Below, piece after piece: positions 1-7,654 of a DNA stretch of 46,023 nt. The notes under the pieces are model-generated. The model saw only the letters and a program-made list of their open reading frames with translations, was not told the DNA's origin and searched no databases. Numbering within the stretch: the stretch's first letter is position 1; every line of letters starts with the position of its first letter. This stretch comes from Clostridiales bacterium (GTDB taxonomy: Bacteria; Bacillota; Clostridia; Christensenellales; Aristaeellaceae). The position numbers were made by a program, and so were the translations under genes. The stretch covers positions 1 to 46,023 of the forward strand of contig SFHU01000006.1 in assembly GCA_004555535.1 (NCBI GenBank), in the 5' to 3' direction.

Positions 1-810
1 GAGAAGGGCAAGAAGGCCTTCGTCGGCCCGGAGCTGCGCGGCAAGACGCTGGGCGTCATCGGCCTGGGCGCCATCGGCGTGCTGGTGGCCAACGCCGCGA
101 CGGCGCTGGGCATGAACGTCGTGGGCTATGACCCGATGATCTCCGTCGAGCACGCCTGGAAGCTCTCCCGCGACATCCGCCGCGAGAATTCGCTCGACGC
201 GCTCTTCTCCGCCTGCGACTTTGTGACCGTGCACGTGCCGCTGAGCGAAAAGACCCGCGGCATGATCGGCAGGCGCGCGCTGTCGCTGTGCCGCAAGGGC
301 GTGCGCATCATGAACTTCGCGCGCGGCGGTCTCGTCGACGAGGAGGCGCTCATCGCCGCGCTGGGCGACGGCCGCGTCGCCTGCTACGTGACCGACTTCC
401 CCAGCGACGCGCTCATCGGCCTGCCCGGCGTCATCGCCATCCCGCACCTGGGCGCCTCCACGCCCGAGAGCGAGGAAAACTGCGCCGTCATGGCTGCCGC
501 GCAGACCCGCGACTTCCTCGAGTCCGGCATCATTCGCAACAGCGTCAACCTGCCCGCCGTCGACGTCGCGCCCGCCGTCAAGCCGCGCCTTTTGTGCATC
601 CACGAGAACGTGCCCAACGTCCTGGGCTCGATCACCTCGGCGGTCGCCTCCTTCGGCTTGAATATCTCCGACCTGGTCAACCGCTCCCGCGGCGCGATGG
701 CCGTCTCCGTCGTGGATATCGACGAGGTGCCGCAGGATGCGCGCGAGGCGCTCGTCGGCAAGGCAAAGGCCATCGCCGGCATGAAGCGCGTGCGCCTGCT
801 GGGCGTGTGA
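1..810 (+). CDS. serA: D-3-phosphoglycerate dehydrogenase, 5'-truncated by window edge
   Basis: Only the C-terminal 269 residues are present; the frame is open from base 1, so the true start lies outside. The enzyme oxidises 3-phosphoglycerate with NAD in the first step of serine synthesis. Visible are the Rossmann motif GLGAIG (encoded at 61-78), the dehydrogenase Arg in NFARGGLVDEEAL, and the catalytic His in IPHLGASTPES. The last ~75 residues (from PRLLCIHENVPNVLGSI) form an ACT domain, which in this family is used for serine feedback or oligomerisation. It ends in TGA and is followed by a terminator. A related D-2-hydroxyacid dehydrogenase is less likely because of the ACT tail. Confidence 0.9.
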   Translation, partial: EKGKKAFVGPELRGKTLGVIGLGAIGVLVANAATALGMNVVGYDPMISVEHAWKLSRDIRRENSLDALFSACDFVTVHVPLSEKTRGMIGRRALSLCRKGVRIMNFARGGLVDEEALIAALGDGRVACYVTDFPSDALIGLPGVIAIPHLGASTPESEENCAVMAAAQTRDFLESGIIRNSVNLPAVDVAPAVKPRLLCIHENVPNVLGSITSAVASFGLNISDLVNRSRGAMAVSVVDIDEVPQDAREALVGKAKAIAGMKRVRLLGV

Positions 811-849
811 GCGAAGGGCAGCGGAGCGCATCGCCAAAGGAATATTCTG

Positions 850-885
850 AGGGCCTTCTCCTCCTTTGGGGAGAGGCCCTTTTTC
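850..885 (+). terminator. rho-independent terminator after serA
   Basis: GC-rich stem GGGCC-TTCTCC pairing with GGGGAGAGGCCC (one bulge) followed by five T. It lies 40 bases after the serA stop. Confidence 0.8.
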
Positions 886-912
886 TGCGCGCCGCGCGCG
901 GGTGAGGTCCCA

Positions 913-936
913 CAGACTCCCTTCTTCGCTTCGCGC
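913..936 (-). repeat. short copy (end only) of the dispersed hairpin repeat
   Basis: These 24 bases are the exact reverse complement of the start of the full element at 1946-1969. Only that end is present, so this is a solo or decayed copy in the spacer between serA and the CitMHS remnant. Confidence 0.7.
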
Positions 937-1000
937 ACAGGAAAGCGCGGGGAAGTGAATCCGTACAAAATATGCCGAACGAAAACCATCGCAAGAACGA

Positions 1001-1807
1001 ATGGCGCAAAGTTGGCCGGAACGATTGACGGAAAAACCTTTATCCTTTACAATTTTCTATGTTCTTACCGGCCTGCTGATCCTCCGTCATCCGGCAGCGG
1101 GCATTCTGGGCCTTATCTGCATCATTGCCATCATCGTCACGCTCTTTAGAAGCAAGACGCAGCCCGCCATCGCCTTCATCGTCTTCCCGGCGATCCTAGG
1201 CCTCATCCTGGTCCTCGGCGGCCGTTACAGCTTTGACAATATCGCAACGATGATCAAGTCCGGCTTGGGCAGCACCGGCCCCACCGCCGCGCTGTTCGTC
1301 TTCTCGGTGCTGTATTTCGGCATCATGACGGACGCGGGCATGTTTGACGTGATCATCGGCAAGCTGATGGGGCTTGTCGGGGACAACGTCATCGGCGTCG
1401 CGCTGGTGACGGCGGTTATCGCGCTGGCCCTGGCCCACGCGGCGTTGGCCGGCTGGCAGGAGAAGCGCCGCGGCGCGGGCCTGCACGGCAGCCTGGCGCA
1501 GACCGAGGGCGCCGTCGAGGTCGAGGAGCAGAAGGCCGGCGAGGTCAATGAGCTGGCCCGCCCGAAGCTCTTCCTGTTCAATATCCTGCTGACCGTGGCC
1601 GTCATCGCGCTGCCCATCGCTGTGGCCATGGTCGTCTGCCGCAACTGCGCCACCTTCATCAGCCCGATGGTTCCCGCGACGCTGCTGGGCACGGGCCTGG
1701 CCGAGGTGGATATCAAGGACCACATCAAGGCGAGCTTCGGCTATGTCTGGGTGTTCTCCATCCTGTGCATGCTCGCGGCAATCCTCTTCGGCGTCATGCC
1801 GCTGTAA
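1001..1807 (+). pseudogene. CitMHS-type citrate/carboxylate transporter with its centre deleted
   Basis: The reading frame is open for 268 residues, against about 430 for CitMHS-family proton or metal-citrate symporters. The N-terminal part (residues ~15-145) shows the family's first helices, including YFGIMTDAGMFD. The C-terminal part (from ~PKLFLFNILLTV) shows the last helices ending in a family-like GLAEVDIKDHIKASFGY. The conserved central block with the LDGDGTTTF-type motif and several helices is absent: after IALALAH the sequence jumps to the basic linker WQEKRRGAG. The join keeps frame. I infer an in-frame internal deletion that should abolish transport. The start is uncertain because no good ribosome binding site precedes ATG 1001; translation may begin further in. 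An assembly collapse is an alternative. Confidence 0.6.
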
Positions 1808-1945
1808 TCAAACATAACCGTCCAAGAAGCCGCAGGACGCGCTGCATCCTGCGGCTTCGGTCGTTTTGGCTGTGATTCTGATGATGGCGGGACAGAACCC
1901 GGGAAGTCATATACATACTGATTGAATTCCAAAGTGCTTTATGCA

Positions 1946-2079
1946 GCGCGAAGCGAAGAAGGGAGTCTGAGGGACTTCGTCCCTCAGGCAGGTTTGGGCG
2001 GCAGCCAAAAAACCAACAGAAAACGTAGTTTCAGAGCAGGCTGCAAAGCAGCCTACGATTGAAACGGGTTTGATTTGCG
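1946..2079 (+). repeat. dispersed three-hairpin repeat, copy A
   Basis: Three successive hairpins are visible: CTGAGGGAC-ttc-GTCCCTCAG (1967-1987), TTTGG-gcggcag-CCAAA (~1993-2009) and AGGCTGC-aaa-GCAGCCT (2038-2054). The same order occurs inverted at 5178-5320, and the first two recur at the right window edge. Paired bases change together between copies. The rest of the 1808-2090 spacer shows no gene. Confidence 0.75.
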
Positions 2080-2090
2080 GAGTAAGGGGA

Positions 2091-2444
2091 TCAAATCCCT
2101 TCCCCGTCCTGCGCACTTTCAAGCACCTGTGCAAGCAGCTCCTCGCAGGCGGCGAGAATCGCCGCGATCTCCGCCTTGCCGATCCCGTCATAGTGGATGC
2201 CGCAGCGCACGCAGACCGGCACGCCGAAGCGCGCGGCCAGCGCGGCGGCAAACCGCTCGCTGACGGCGTCGTCCCTGTGCCCCTCGCGCAGAAGCGTGCG
2301 GCAGGGGCCGTCCGCCTCCGCCAGCGTCACGGCGCCGACGTGCGTGCGCTGACCGCCGTAAACGCCGACGTCAAGCCCCGCGTCGAGCCGGGTAATCTCC
2401 GCGCGGATCGTCTGTCCGAGCGCCTCTGTCTCAAAAACCTGCAT
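2091..2444 (-). CDS. LpdD-like prenylated-flavin chaperone
   Basis: This 117-residue protein matches what I remember of Lactiplantibacillus LpdD, the small subunit of gallate decarboxylase now seen as a prenyl-FMN delivery factor for UbiD-type decarboxylases. Shared features are a GGxxxHxGxVTL segment (YGGQRTHVGAVTL), a central SERFAAAL helix, and GIHYDGIGKAEIAA near the end. ATG 2444 was chosen because GGAAAGGAG lies 6 bases upstream; the open frame extends further upstream only by chance. No decarboxylase or prenyltransferase gene is adjacent in this window, so its partner must be elsewhere. Similar small proteins are often mislabelled amino acid decarboxylase. It lies between a dispersed repeat and the tandem repeats. 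Confidence 0.7.
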   Translation of the reverse strand: MQVFETEALGQTIRAEITRLDAGLDVGVYGGQRTHVGAVTLAEADGPCRTLLREGHRDDAVSERFAAALAARFGVPVCVRCGIHYDGIGKAEIAAILAACEELLAQVLESAQDGEGI

Positions 2445-2543
2445 GCTTTGCTCCTTTCCCGGCGCGCCGCCGGAGGATAACATCCCGATTGACATAGCGG
2501 GCCGATCGGAAATATAATAGGGACGTTTGATTTCGCTGTCAAT

Positions 2544-2910
2544 CCCTTGGTCAAGCTCCGGCCTCGGGCGCAAGGCGGCGGGATTTGCAGCGCATCGTCG
2601 GAGAGGGAACCGGCATCATGCCGGTTTGCTCAGTCAGTTCTTTGGTAAAGCTCCGGCCTCGGGCGCAAAGCGGCGGAATTTGCAGCGCATCGTCGGAGAG
2701 GGAACCGGCATCATGCCGGTTTGCTCAGTCAGTCCCTCTGTCAAGCTCCGGCCTCGGGCGCAAAGCAGCGGGATTTGCAGCGCATCGTCGGAGAGGGAAC
2801 CGGCATCATGCCGGTTTGCTCAGTCAGTCCTTTGGTAAAGCTCCGGCCTCGGGCGCAAAGCAGCGGGATTTGCAGCGTTTCGTCGGAGATGGAACCGGCA
2901 TCATGCCGGG
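2544..2910. repeat. four tandem 95-bp repeats with internal palindrome
   Basis: The marker AAGCTCCGGCCTCGGG begins at 2553, 2648, 2743 and 2838, exactly 95 bases apart. Each unit carries the palindrome ACCGGCAT-c-ATGCCGGT; the last copy is degenerate at its end. Differences are confined to a few bases (for example tctttgg, ccctctg, cctttgg before the marker). A period of 95 is not a multiple of three, so the array is not a protein repeat. It ends about 35 bases before the cysteine desulfurase start. Confidence 0.9.
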
Positions 2911-2944
2911 AGGACGGCTGCGCCGTCTCATGGGAGATGTTTTG

Positions 2945-4078
2945 TTGATTTATCTGGATTATACGGCGAATGCCCCGGTTGAGCCGGCTGTGCTTGAGCG
3001 CTTTGTCCGCGTCGAGCGCGGGGCGATCGGCAACCCGAATTCGCTCCATCAGGCCGGCCGCGCCGCCGCCGCGCAGATGGAGGCCGTCACGGCGCATATC
3101 GCGTCGATGCTGGGCGTTTCGCCCGACGCGCTGATCTATACCTCCGGCGCGAGCGAGGCGAACAACCTCGCCGTCAAGGGGCTGACGCGCGCCTGCCGCC
3201 ATGCGGGACGGCACATTCTGACGACGCCGCTGGAGCATCCCTCCGTCAGCGGCAGCCTCACGGCGCTGCAGGAGACGGGCTACGAGATCGAGATGCTGCC
3301 GCTCGACGGCGGCGGGCGGATCGACCTGGAGGCGCTTCCCGGCCTGATCCGGCCGGACACCGTGCTCGTCGCCGTCTCCGCCGTGGACAGCGAGCTGGGC
3401 GCGATCCAGCCCGTCGCCGCCATCGCGCAGACCGTCTCGCGCTACCCCAACTGCCATCTGCACGTCGACGCGACGCAGGCGATCGGCAAGCTGCCCTTCT
3501 CCTTCGCGGGCATCGACACGGTCAGCTTCACGGCGCACAAGTTCGGCGGGCTCAACGGCTGCGGCATGCTCGTGCGGGGGCGGGACGTCGTTCTGGAGCC
3601 GCTCATCCACGGCGGGCACAGCACGACCCTCTACCGCAGCGGCACGCCGGCGCTCGCCCTCGCCGCCTCGATGGAGACGGCGCTCGAGCTGGCGCTTGAC
3701 GGCCTGGAGGCGCGGCTTGAGCGCGTGGCGCGGCTCAACCGGCTGCTGCGCGACGGCCTGCGCGCCCATCCCGCCGTCGCGATCAACAGCCCGGAGGACG
3801 CCTCGCCCTACATCCTCAACCTGAGCGTCGAGGGCTTCCGCGGCGCGCAGCTGCGGGACAGGCTCGACGAGCGCGGCTTCTGCGTGAGCGTCAAATCCGC
3901 CTGCTCGGTGGAGAATACGCCCTCGCGCGCCGTCATGGCGATCGCCAGAAACCGCCGGCGCGCGCTGTCGGCCTTCCGCGTCAGCCTGAGCCACCAGACC
4001 ACGGAGGAGGAGCTTCACGCCTTCCTGAACACCCTCGACCAGCTATGCAAGGAGAATCCGTCATGCCGCGCACGTTGA
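2945..4078 (+). CDS. cysteine desulfurase (NifS/IscS-like, class V aminotransferase)
   Basis: PLP enzyme that takes sulfur from cysteine as an enzyme persulfide for Fe-S clusters or tRNA thiolation. The start opens with the family-typical IYLDYTANAP; the PLP lysine is in SFTAHKFGG; the persulfide cysteine is in VKSACSVENTPS, the equivalent of the usual SACS loop. About 377 residues, a normal length. I chose TTG 2945 because GGGAGA sits 8 bases upstream and the protein then begins (M)IYLDY like its relatives; ATG 2930 is the alternative. The 3' end overlaps the next gene by 16 bases, so the two are translationally coupled, and TtcA-type enzymes need exactly this sulfur supply. Confidence 0.88.
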   Translation: MIYLDYTANAPVEPAVLERFVRVERGAIGNPNSLHQAGRAAAAQMEAVTAHIASMLGVSPDALIYTSGASEANNLAVKGLTRACRHAGRHILTTPLEHPSVSGSLTALQETGYEIEMLPLDGGGRIDLEALPGLIRPDTVLVAVSAVDSELGAIQPVAAIAQTVSRYPNCHLHVDATQAIGKLPFSFAGIDTVSFTAHKFGGLNGCGMLVRGRDVVLEPLIHGGHSTTLYRSGTPALALAASMETALELALDGLEARLERVARLNRLLRDGLRAHPAVAINSPEDASPYILNLSVEGFRGAQLRDRLDERGFCVSVKSACSVENTPSRAVMAIARNRRRALSAFRVSLSHQTTEEELHAFLNTLDQLCKENPSCRAR

Positions 4079-4908
4079 CCGCCTGCCAGAAGATTGAGCG
4101 GAGCATCATCACCAAATACCGCAAGGAGCTCTGGACGCCGTTCATGACGGCCGTCAAGCGCTATGAGCTGATCGCCCCCGGCGACAAAATCGCCGTGTGC
4201 ATCTCCGGCGGCAAGGATTCCATGCTGATGGCGAAGCTGATGCAGCAGCTGCAGCGCCACAGCGAGGTGCCCTTTGACGTCGTCTACCTGGTCATGGACC
4301 CGGGCTACAACGCGATCAACCGCCGCAAGATCGAGAGCAACGCGCAGCTGCTCGAGCTGCCCATCACGATCTTTGAGACGAACATCTTCGAGGTCGCCAA
4401 CAGCGCGGAAAGCAACCCCTGCTACCTCTGCGCGCGGATGCGCCGCGGCCATCTCTACGCCAGGGCGCGAGAGCTCGGCTGCAACAAGATCGCGCTAGGG
4501 CATCATTTCAGCGACGTCATCGAGACGACAGTCATGGGCATGTTCTACGGCGCGCAGCTTCAGGCGATGATGCCCAAGCTGCACAGCAAAAACTTCCCCG
4601 GCATGGAGCTGATCCGCCCGATGTACTGCATCCACGAGGACGACATCCTCGCTTGGAAGCGCTACAACGACCTCGAGTTCATCCAGTGCGCCTGCCGCTT
4701 CACGGAGAACTGCACGATGTGCGACAACGGCGGCGGCGGCTCCAAGCGCCAGGAGGTCAAGCAGCTGATCCGCAGGCTCAAGCGGGACAACCCCGACATC
4801 GAGAAGAGCATCTTCAGCGCGATCCATGCCGTGAGCCTGGATACGTTCCCGGGCTACAAGACGCGCGGCGAGGAGCATTCCTTTCTGGAGACCTACGAGA
4901 CGCGCTGA
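4063..4908 (+). CDS. ttcA: TtcA-like tRNA 2-thiocytidine synthetase (PP-loop ATPase)
   Basis: Cytoplasmic enzyme that adenylates a tRNA base and replaces oxygen by sulfur. The PP-loop is CISGGKDSM near residue 45. A Cys pair follows in NPCYLCARMRRG, then GHHFSDVIETT, both typical of TtcA. A second Cys group (CACRFTENCTMCDNGGG) near residue 215 could complete the Fe-S binding set and is richer in Cys than in E. coli TtcA. The tail FSAIHAVSLDTF also resembles TtcA. ATG 4063 has AAGGAG 8 bases upstream; ATG 4045 is in frame but lacks such a site. Partnered with the overlapping cysteine desulfurase. The exact tRNA position modified cannot be told from sequence. Confidence 0.82.
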   Translation: MPRTLTACQKIERSIITKYRKELWTPFMTAVKRYELIAPGDKIAVCISGGKDSMLMAKLMQQLQRHSEVPFDVVYLVMDPGYNAINRRKIESNAQLLELPITIFETNIFEVANSAESNPCYLCARMRRGHLYARARELGCNKIALGHHFSDVIETTVMGMFYGAQLQAMMPKLHSKNFPGMELIRPMYCIHEDDILAWKRYNDLEFIQCACRFTENCTMCDNGGGGSKRQEVKQLIRRLKRDNPDIEKSIFSAIHAVSLDTFPGYKTRGEEHSFLETYETR

Positions 4909-4914
4909 GCGGGA

Positions 4915-5133
4915 TCAGCCGCGCACAAACCGCGCGTTGTACTCGGCGTTGATCTCGCGGATCTCCTTGAGCCCGTCGATATAGGGCTGATAGATTTCCT
5001 CGACACGCCCACCGCCGAGGTTGTCGCAGCCGTTGCAGAATTCGCATGCCGAGCCGCAGCTGCCGCGCAGCGCCCGATGGACGATCTCGATGCGCTCCTC
5101 GCGCGTCGTGTCCCTGATGAGGATGGAGGGCAT
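4915..5133 (-). CDS. small cysteine-rich protein, function unknown
   Basis: 72 residues with a strong AAGGAG site 7 bases before ATG 5133. The middle carries CGSACEFCNGCDNLGGG, four closely spaced cysteines (CX3CX2CX2C) that look able to hold a metal or Fe-S cluster. The N-terminus (IRDTTREERIEIVHRAL) and the C-terminus (YQPYIDGLKEIREIN) are predicted helical. I recall similar short proteins in Clostridia but no established role. It is convergent with ttcA, the stops being only 6 bases apart. Confidence 0.6.
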   Translation of the reverse strand: MPSILIRDTTREERIEIVHRALRGSCGSACEFCNGCDNLGGGRVEEIYQPYIDGLKEIREINAEYNARFVRG

Positions 5134-5177
5134 GGGGATTCTCCTTTCTTTCTGTTTGCATAGGTTGGATATGCCTT

Positions 5178-5320
5178 GCGAAACAAACCCGTCTCAATCG
5201 TAGGATGCTGCGCATCCTGCTCTGAGACTGCGTTGATACCGGTTTTCATGTTTACGTTGGGCTGCCGCCCAAACCTGCTTGAGGGACAATGTCCCTCAAA
5301 CTCCCTTCTTTGCTTCGCGC
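5178..5320 (-). repeat. dispersed three-hairpin repeat, copy B (inverted)
   Basis: Reverse-complement copy of the element at 1946-2079. Hairpins AGGATGC-tgc-GCATCCT (5212-5228), TTGGGC-tgcc-GCCCAA and TTGAGGGAC-aat-GTCCCTCAA (5279-5299) keep their pairing while bases differ from copy A. The element sits between the small Cys-rich gene and the end of metA, downstream of the metA stop. Confidence 0.75.
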
Positions 5321-5350
5321 TTGTCTTCATCGTGCAGATGGAAAACAGGA

Positions 5351-6388
5351 TCAGGCTTTGCCCGGCGCTTTTTTCGGCTGTTTTTCCAGCGTGCATTGCC
5401 GCATGTCCGCCGAGAAATACGGGCATTGCTCCTCGTCCTCCGGGCAGGTCGGCGTGTTGGGCGGGCAGGTGCCGCCGATGAGCGCGAGATCGTACGGCGT
5501 GATCTGGTAGACGAAGTAGTTGAGCCAGTTGGAGTAGAGCATGTGCGCGCTCGAGCGCCAGGTGCTCATGGGCGCCTTCGTGTCGTCGTCATCGGGATAG
5601 TAGTTGCGGGGAATCTCGATGGGCAGCCCGGCGTCCCTGTCGCGGCGGTATTCCCTGTCGAGCGTGTCCGCGTCGTATTCCGAGTGGCCGGTGATGAAGA
5701 TCTGCGTGCCGCCGTCGGTCGAGATGGCGTAGATGCCCGCCTCGTCGCTCTCGGCGAGGATCTTGAGGCCCTTCGCCGCGAGCACCTCCTCCTTGCGGAT
5801 CGTCGTGTGCCGGGAGTGCGGCACGAGGAAGGTGTCGTCAAACCCGCGGAAGAGGATGGAGTTTTTGTGCGTCACCTGATGGCGGAAGACGCCGAAGAGC
5901 TTCTTCTCCAGCGGGTATTTTTTGATGCCGTAGTGGTAGTAGAGCGCGGCCTGCGCCGCCCAGCAGATGTGGAACGTGCTGGTCACGTGGGTCTTGCTCC
6001 AGGCAAAGATCTCGCACAGCTCCTCCCAGTATTCCACCTGCTCAAACTCCAGCTTCTCCACCGGCGCGCCCGTGATGACCAGGCCGTCGAAGTTCTGCTC
6101 GCGCACCTCGTCAAACGTCTTGTAAAAGGCGAGCATGTGCTCCTCGGGCGTGTTTTTGGAGACGTGGCTCTTCATCATCAGCAGCTCCAGCTCGACCTGC
6201 AGCGGCGTGTTGCCCAGCAGGCGCGCCAGCTGCGTTTCCGTCGTAATCTTGGTGGGCATGAGGTTGAGCAGCAGCAGCCGCAGCGGGCGGATCTGCTGCG
6301 TGTTGGCGCGCGTCTGATGCATGACGAAGATGTTCTCGCTCTCCAGCATCTTCCTGGCGGGCAGGTTGTTGGGAATCTTGATGGGCAT
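5351..6388 (-). CDS. metAA: homoserine O-acetyltransferase (MetA family)
   Basis: Acylates homoserine, the entry step to methionine. The 345-residue protein shows Cys142 in FHICWAAQ, and His235 and Glu237 in FITGHSEYD, the catalytic set of the family. Residue 111 is Glu (TGAPVEKLEF), which in studied MetA proteins marks acetyl-CoA rather than succinyl-CoA use, so I name it acetyltransferase. It is longer than the usual ~305 residues: the tail from 305 carries four cysteines (308, 315, 322, 332) not needed for catalysis. Preceded 30 bases upstream by the partner PLP enzyme, with which it shares a T-box-controlled transcript; its own site is AAAGGAGG. Confidence 0.92.
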   Translation of the reverse strand: MPIKIPNNLPARKMLESENIFVMHQTRANTQQIRPLRLLLLNLMPTKITTETQLARLLGNTPLQVELELLMMKSHVSKNTPEEHMLAFYKTFDEVREQNFDGLVITGAPVEKLEFEQVEYWEELCEIFAWSKTHVTSTFHICWAAQAALYYHYGIKKYPLEKKLFGVFRHQVTHKNSILFRGFDDTFLVPHSRHTTIRKEEVLAAKGLKILAESDEAGIYAISTDGGTQIFITGHSEYDADTLDREYRRDRDAGLPIEIPRNYYPDDDDTKAPMSTWRSSAHMLYSNWLNYFVYQITPYDLALIGGTCPPNTPTCPEDEEQCPYFSADMRQCTLEKQPKKAPGKA

Positions 6389-6418
6389 GGGAGGGGCCTC
6401 CTTTCGTGGAAAAAGTGC

Positions 6419-7564
6419 TCAGTCCCCGAGCGCCTGGGTGAGATCGGCGATCAGATCATCGGCATCCTCGATGCCCACGGACAGGCGCAGCAGCGTATCC
6501 GTGATGCCCAGGCGGGCGCGCATCTCCTCGGGCACGTCGTTGTGCGTTTGCGTGAGCGGATAGGTGATGAGGCTCTCCGTGCCGCCCAGGCTCTCGGCGA
6601 ACGTGATCACGCGCACATGCGTCAGCACGCGCTCGGCGGTTTCGGCGCTGTCCACGCGCAGGGAGATCATGCCGCCGAAGCCGTCCGACTGGCTGCGGCT
6701 GAGCGCGTAGGCGGGATGCTCCGGCAGCCCGGCGTAGAGCACCTGTTTGACGTGGGGATTTCCCTTGAGCGCTTTGGCGATGGCCAGCGCGTTCTTCTGC
6801 ACGCGCTCCATGCGCAGGGCGAGCGTCTTGATGCCGCGCAGCACGAGCCAGCTGTCAAACGGCGCGAGCATGCCGCCGGTCGTCTTGCCGGTCAGGCGGA
6901 TGGCGTCGCCCAGCTCCTTTGTCGCCGCGACGACGAAGCCGCTGATCGTGTCGTTGTGGCCGGCGAGATACTTGCTGCCGCTGTGGACGACGAGGTCCGC
7001 GCCCAGCGTCAGCGGGCGCTGGAAGATCGGCGAGAGGAACGTGTTGTCCACGATCAGCAGCGCGCCGGCCTCATGCGCCAGCGCCGCGCAGGCGCGGATA
7101 TCGGTCACGTTCATCATCGGGTTGCTCGGCGTCTCCAGGTAGATCGCCTTGGTCTGCGGGCGGAGGGCGGCCTTCACGTTGGCGATTTCCGTCGTGTCGA
7201 CGAACTCGACCGCCACGCCGTTCTTGGCGCTGACGTTATTGAGGTAGCGCGTCGTGCCGCCGTAGAGATCCTCGCTGCAGATGACGTGATCGCCGGGCGA
7301 AAGCAGCTCGAATACCGCCGCGATGGCCACCATGCCCGAGGCGAAGGCGATGGCGTCCGCGCCCTCCTCCAGGGCGGCGACGGTCTCCTCCAGGTGCAGG
7401 CGGGTCGGGTTGTCCTGGCGGGTGTAGTTGAACTGGCCGTGCTCGATCTTCGTGTGGGCGAAGGTCGCAGTCTGATAGATCGGGAAGCTGACGGAACGGA
7501 CGCCGTCCTCGTAGGCGCGCTCCGGCGCGCCATGAACGCACTGGGTATCCCGCTTGTAGCGCAT
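6419..7564 (-). CDS. Cys/Met metabolism PLP enzyme: cystathionine gamma-synthase or O-acetylhomoserine sulfhydrylase
   Basis: A 381-residue trans-sulfuration enzyme. Seen: PLP lysine in VVHSGSKYLAGHND, substrate loop SGMVAI, and the C-terminal SLGGTESLITYP typical of the family. It would use O-acetylhomoserine made by the adjacent MetA to form cystathionine (with cysteine) or homocysteine (with sulfide). Length and motifs fit MetB/MccB-type enzymes better than the longer MetY (~430 aa), but the family cannot be split safely by eye. AAAAGGAGG lies 6 bases before ATG 7564. First gene of the T-box operon, so it is expected to be expressed when charged tRNA is scarce, most likely tRNA-Met. Confidence 0.88.
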   Translation of the reverse strand: MRYKRDTQCVHGAPERAYEDGVRSVSFPIYQTATFAHTKIEHGQFNYTRQDNPTRLHLEETVAALEEGADAIAFASGMVAIAAVFELLSPGDHVICSEDLYGGTTRYLNNVSAKNGVAVEFVDTTEIANVKAALRPQTKAIYLETPSNPMMNVTDIRACAALAHEAGALLIVDNTFLSPIFQRPLTLGADLVVHSGSKYLAGHNDTISGFVVAATKELGDAIRLTGKTTGGMLAPFDSWLVLRGIKTLALRMERVQKNALAIAKALKGNPHVKQVLYAGLPEHPAYALSRSQSDGFGGMISLRVDSAETAERVLTHVRVITFAESLGGTESLITYPLTQTHNDVPEEMRARLGITDTLLRLSVGIEDADDLIADLTQALGD

Positions 7565-7654
7565 GATGCGATTCCTCCTTTTGGCTGTCCTCTTGTTGCA
7601 CCTGACGGTTTCTTCTCTGACGGTTTTTCCGCTGGGTTCCGCCCGCGGGGCGGG

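Noticed and set aside
2544..2910. CRISPR array
   Set aside because: Units are contiguous 95-base repeats with no unique spacers of constant length and no cas genes.
2585..2944. N-terminal extension of the cysteine desulfurase through the tandem repeats
   Set aside because: The frame is open by chance across non-coding 95-base repeats; family proteins begin at IYLDY and a ribosome site precedes TTG 2945.
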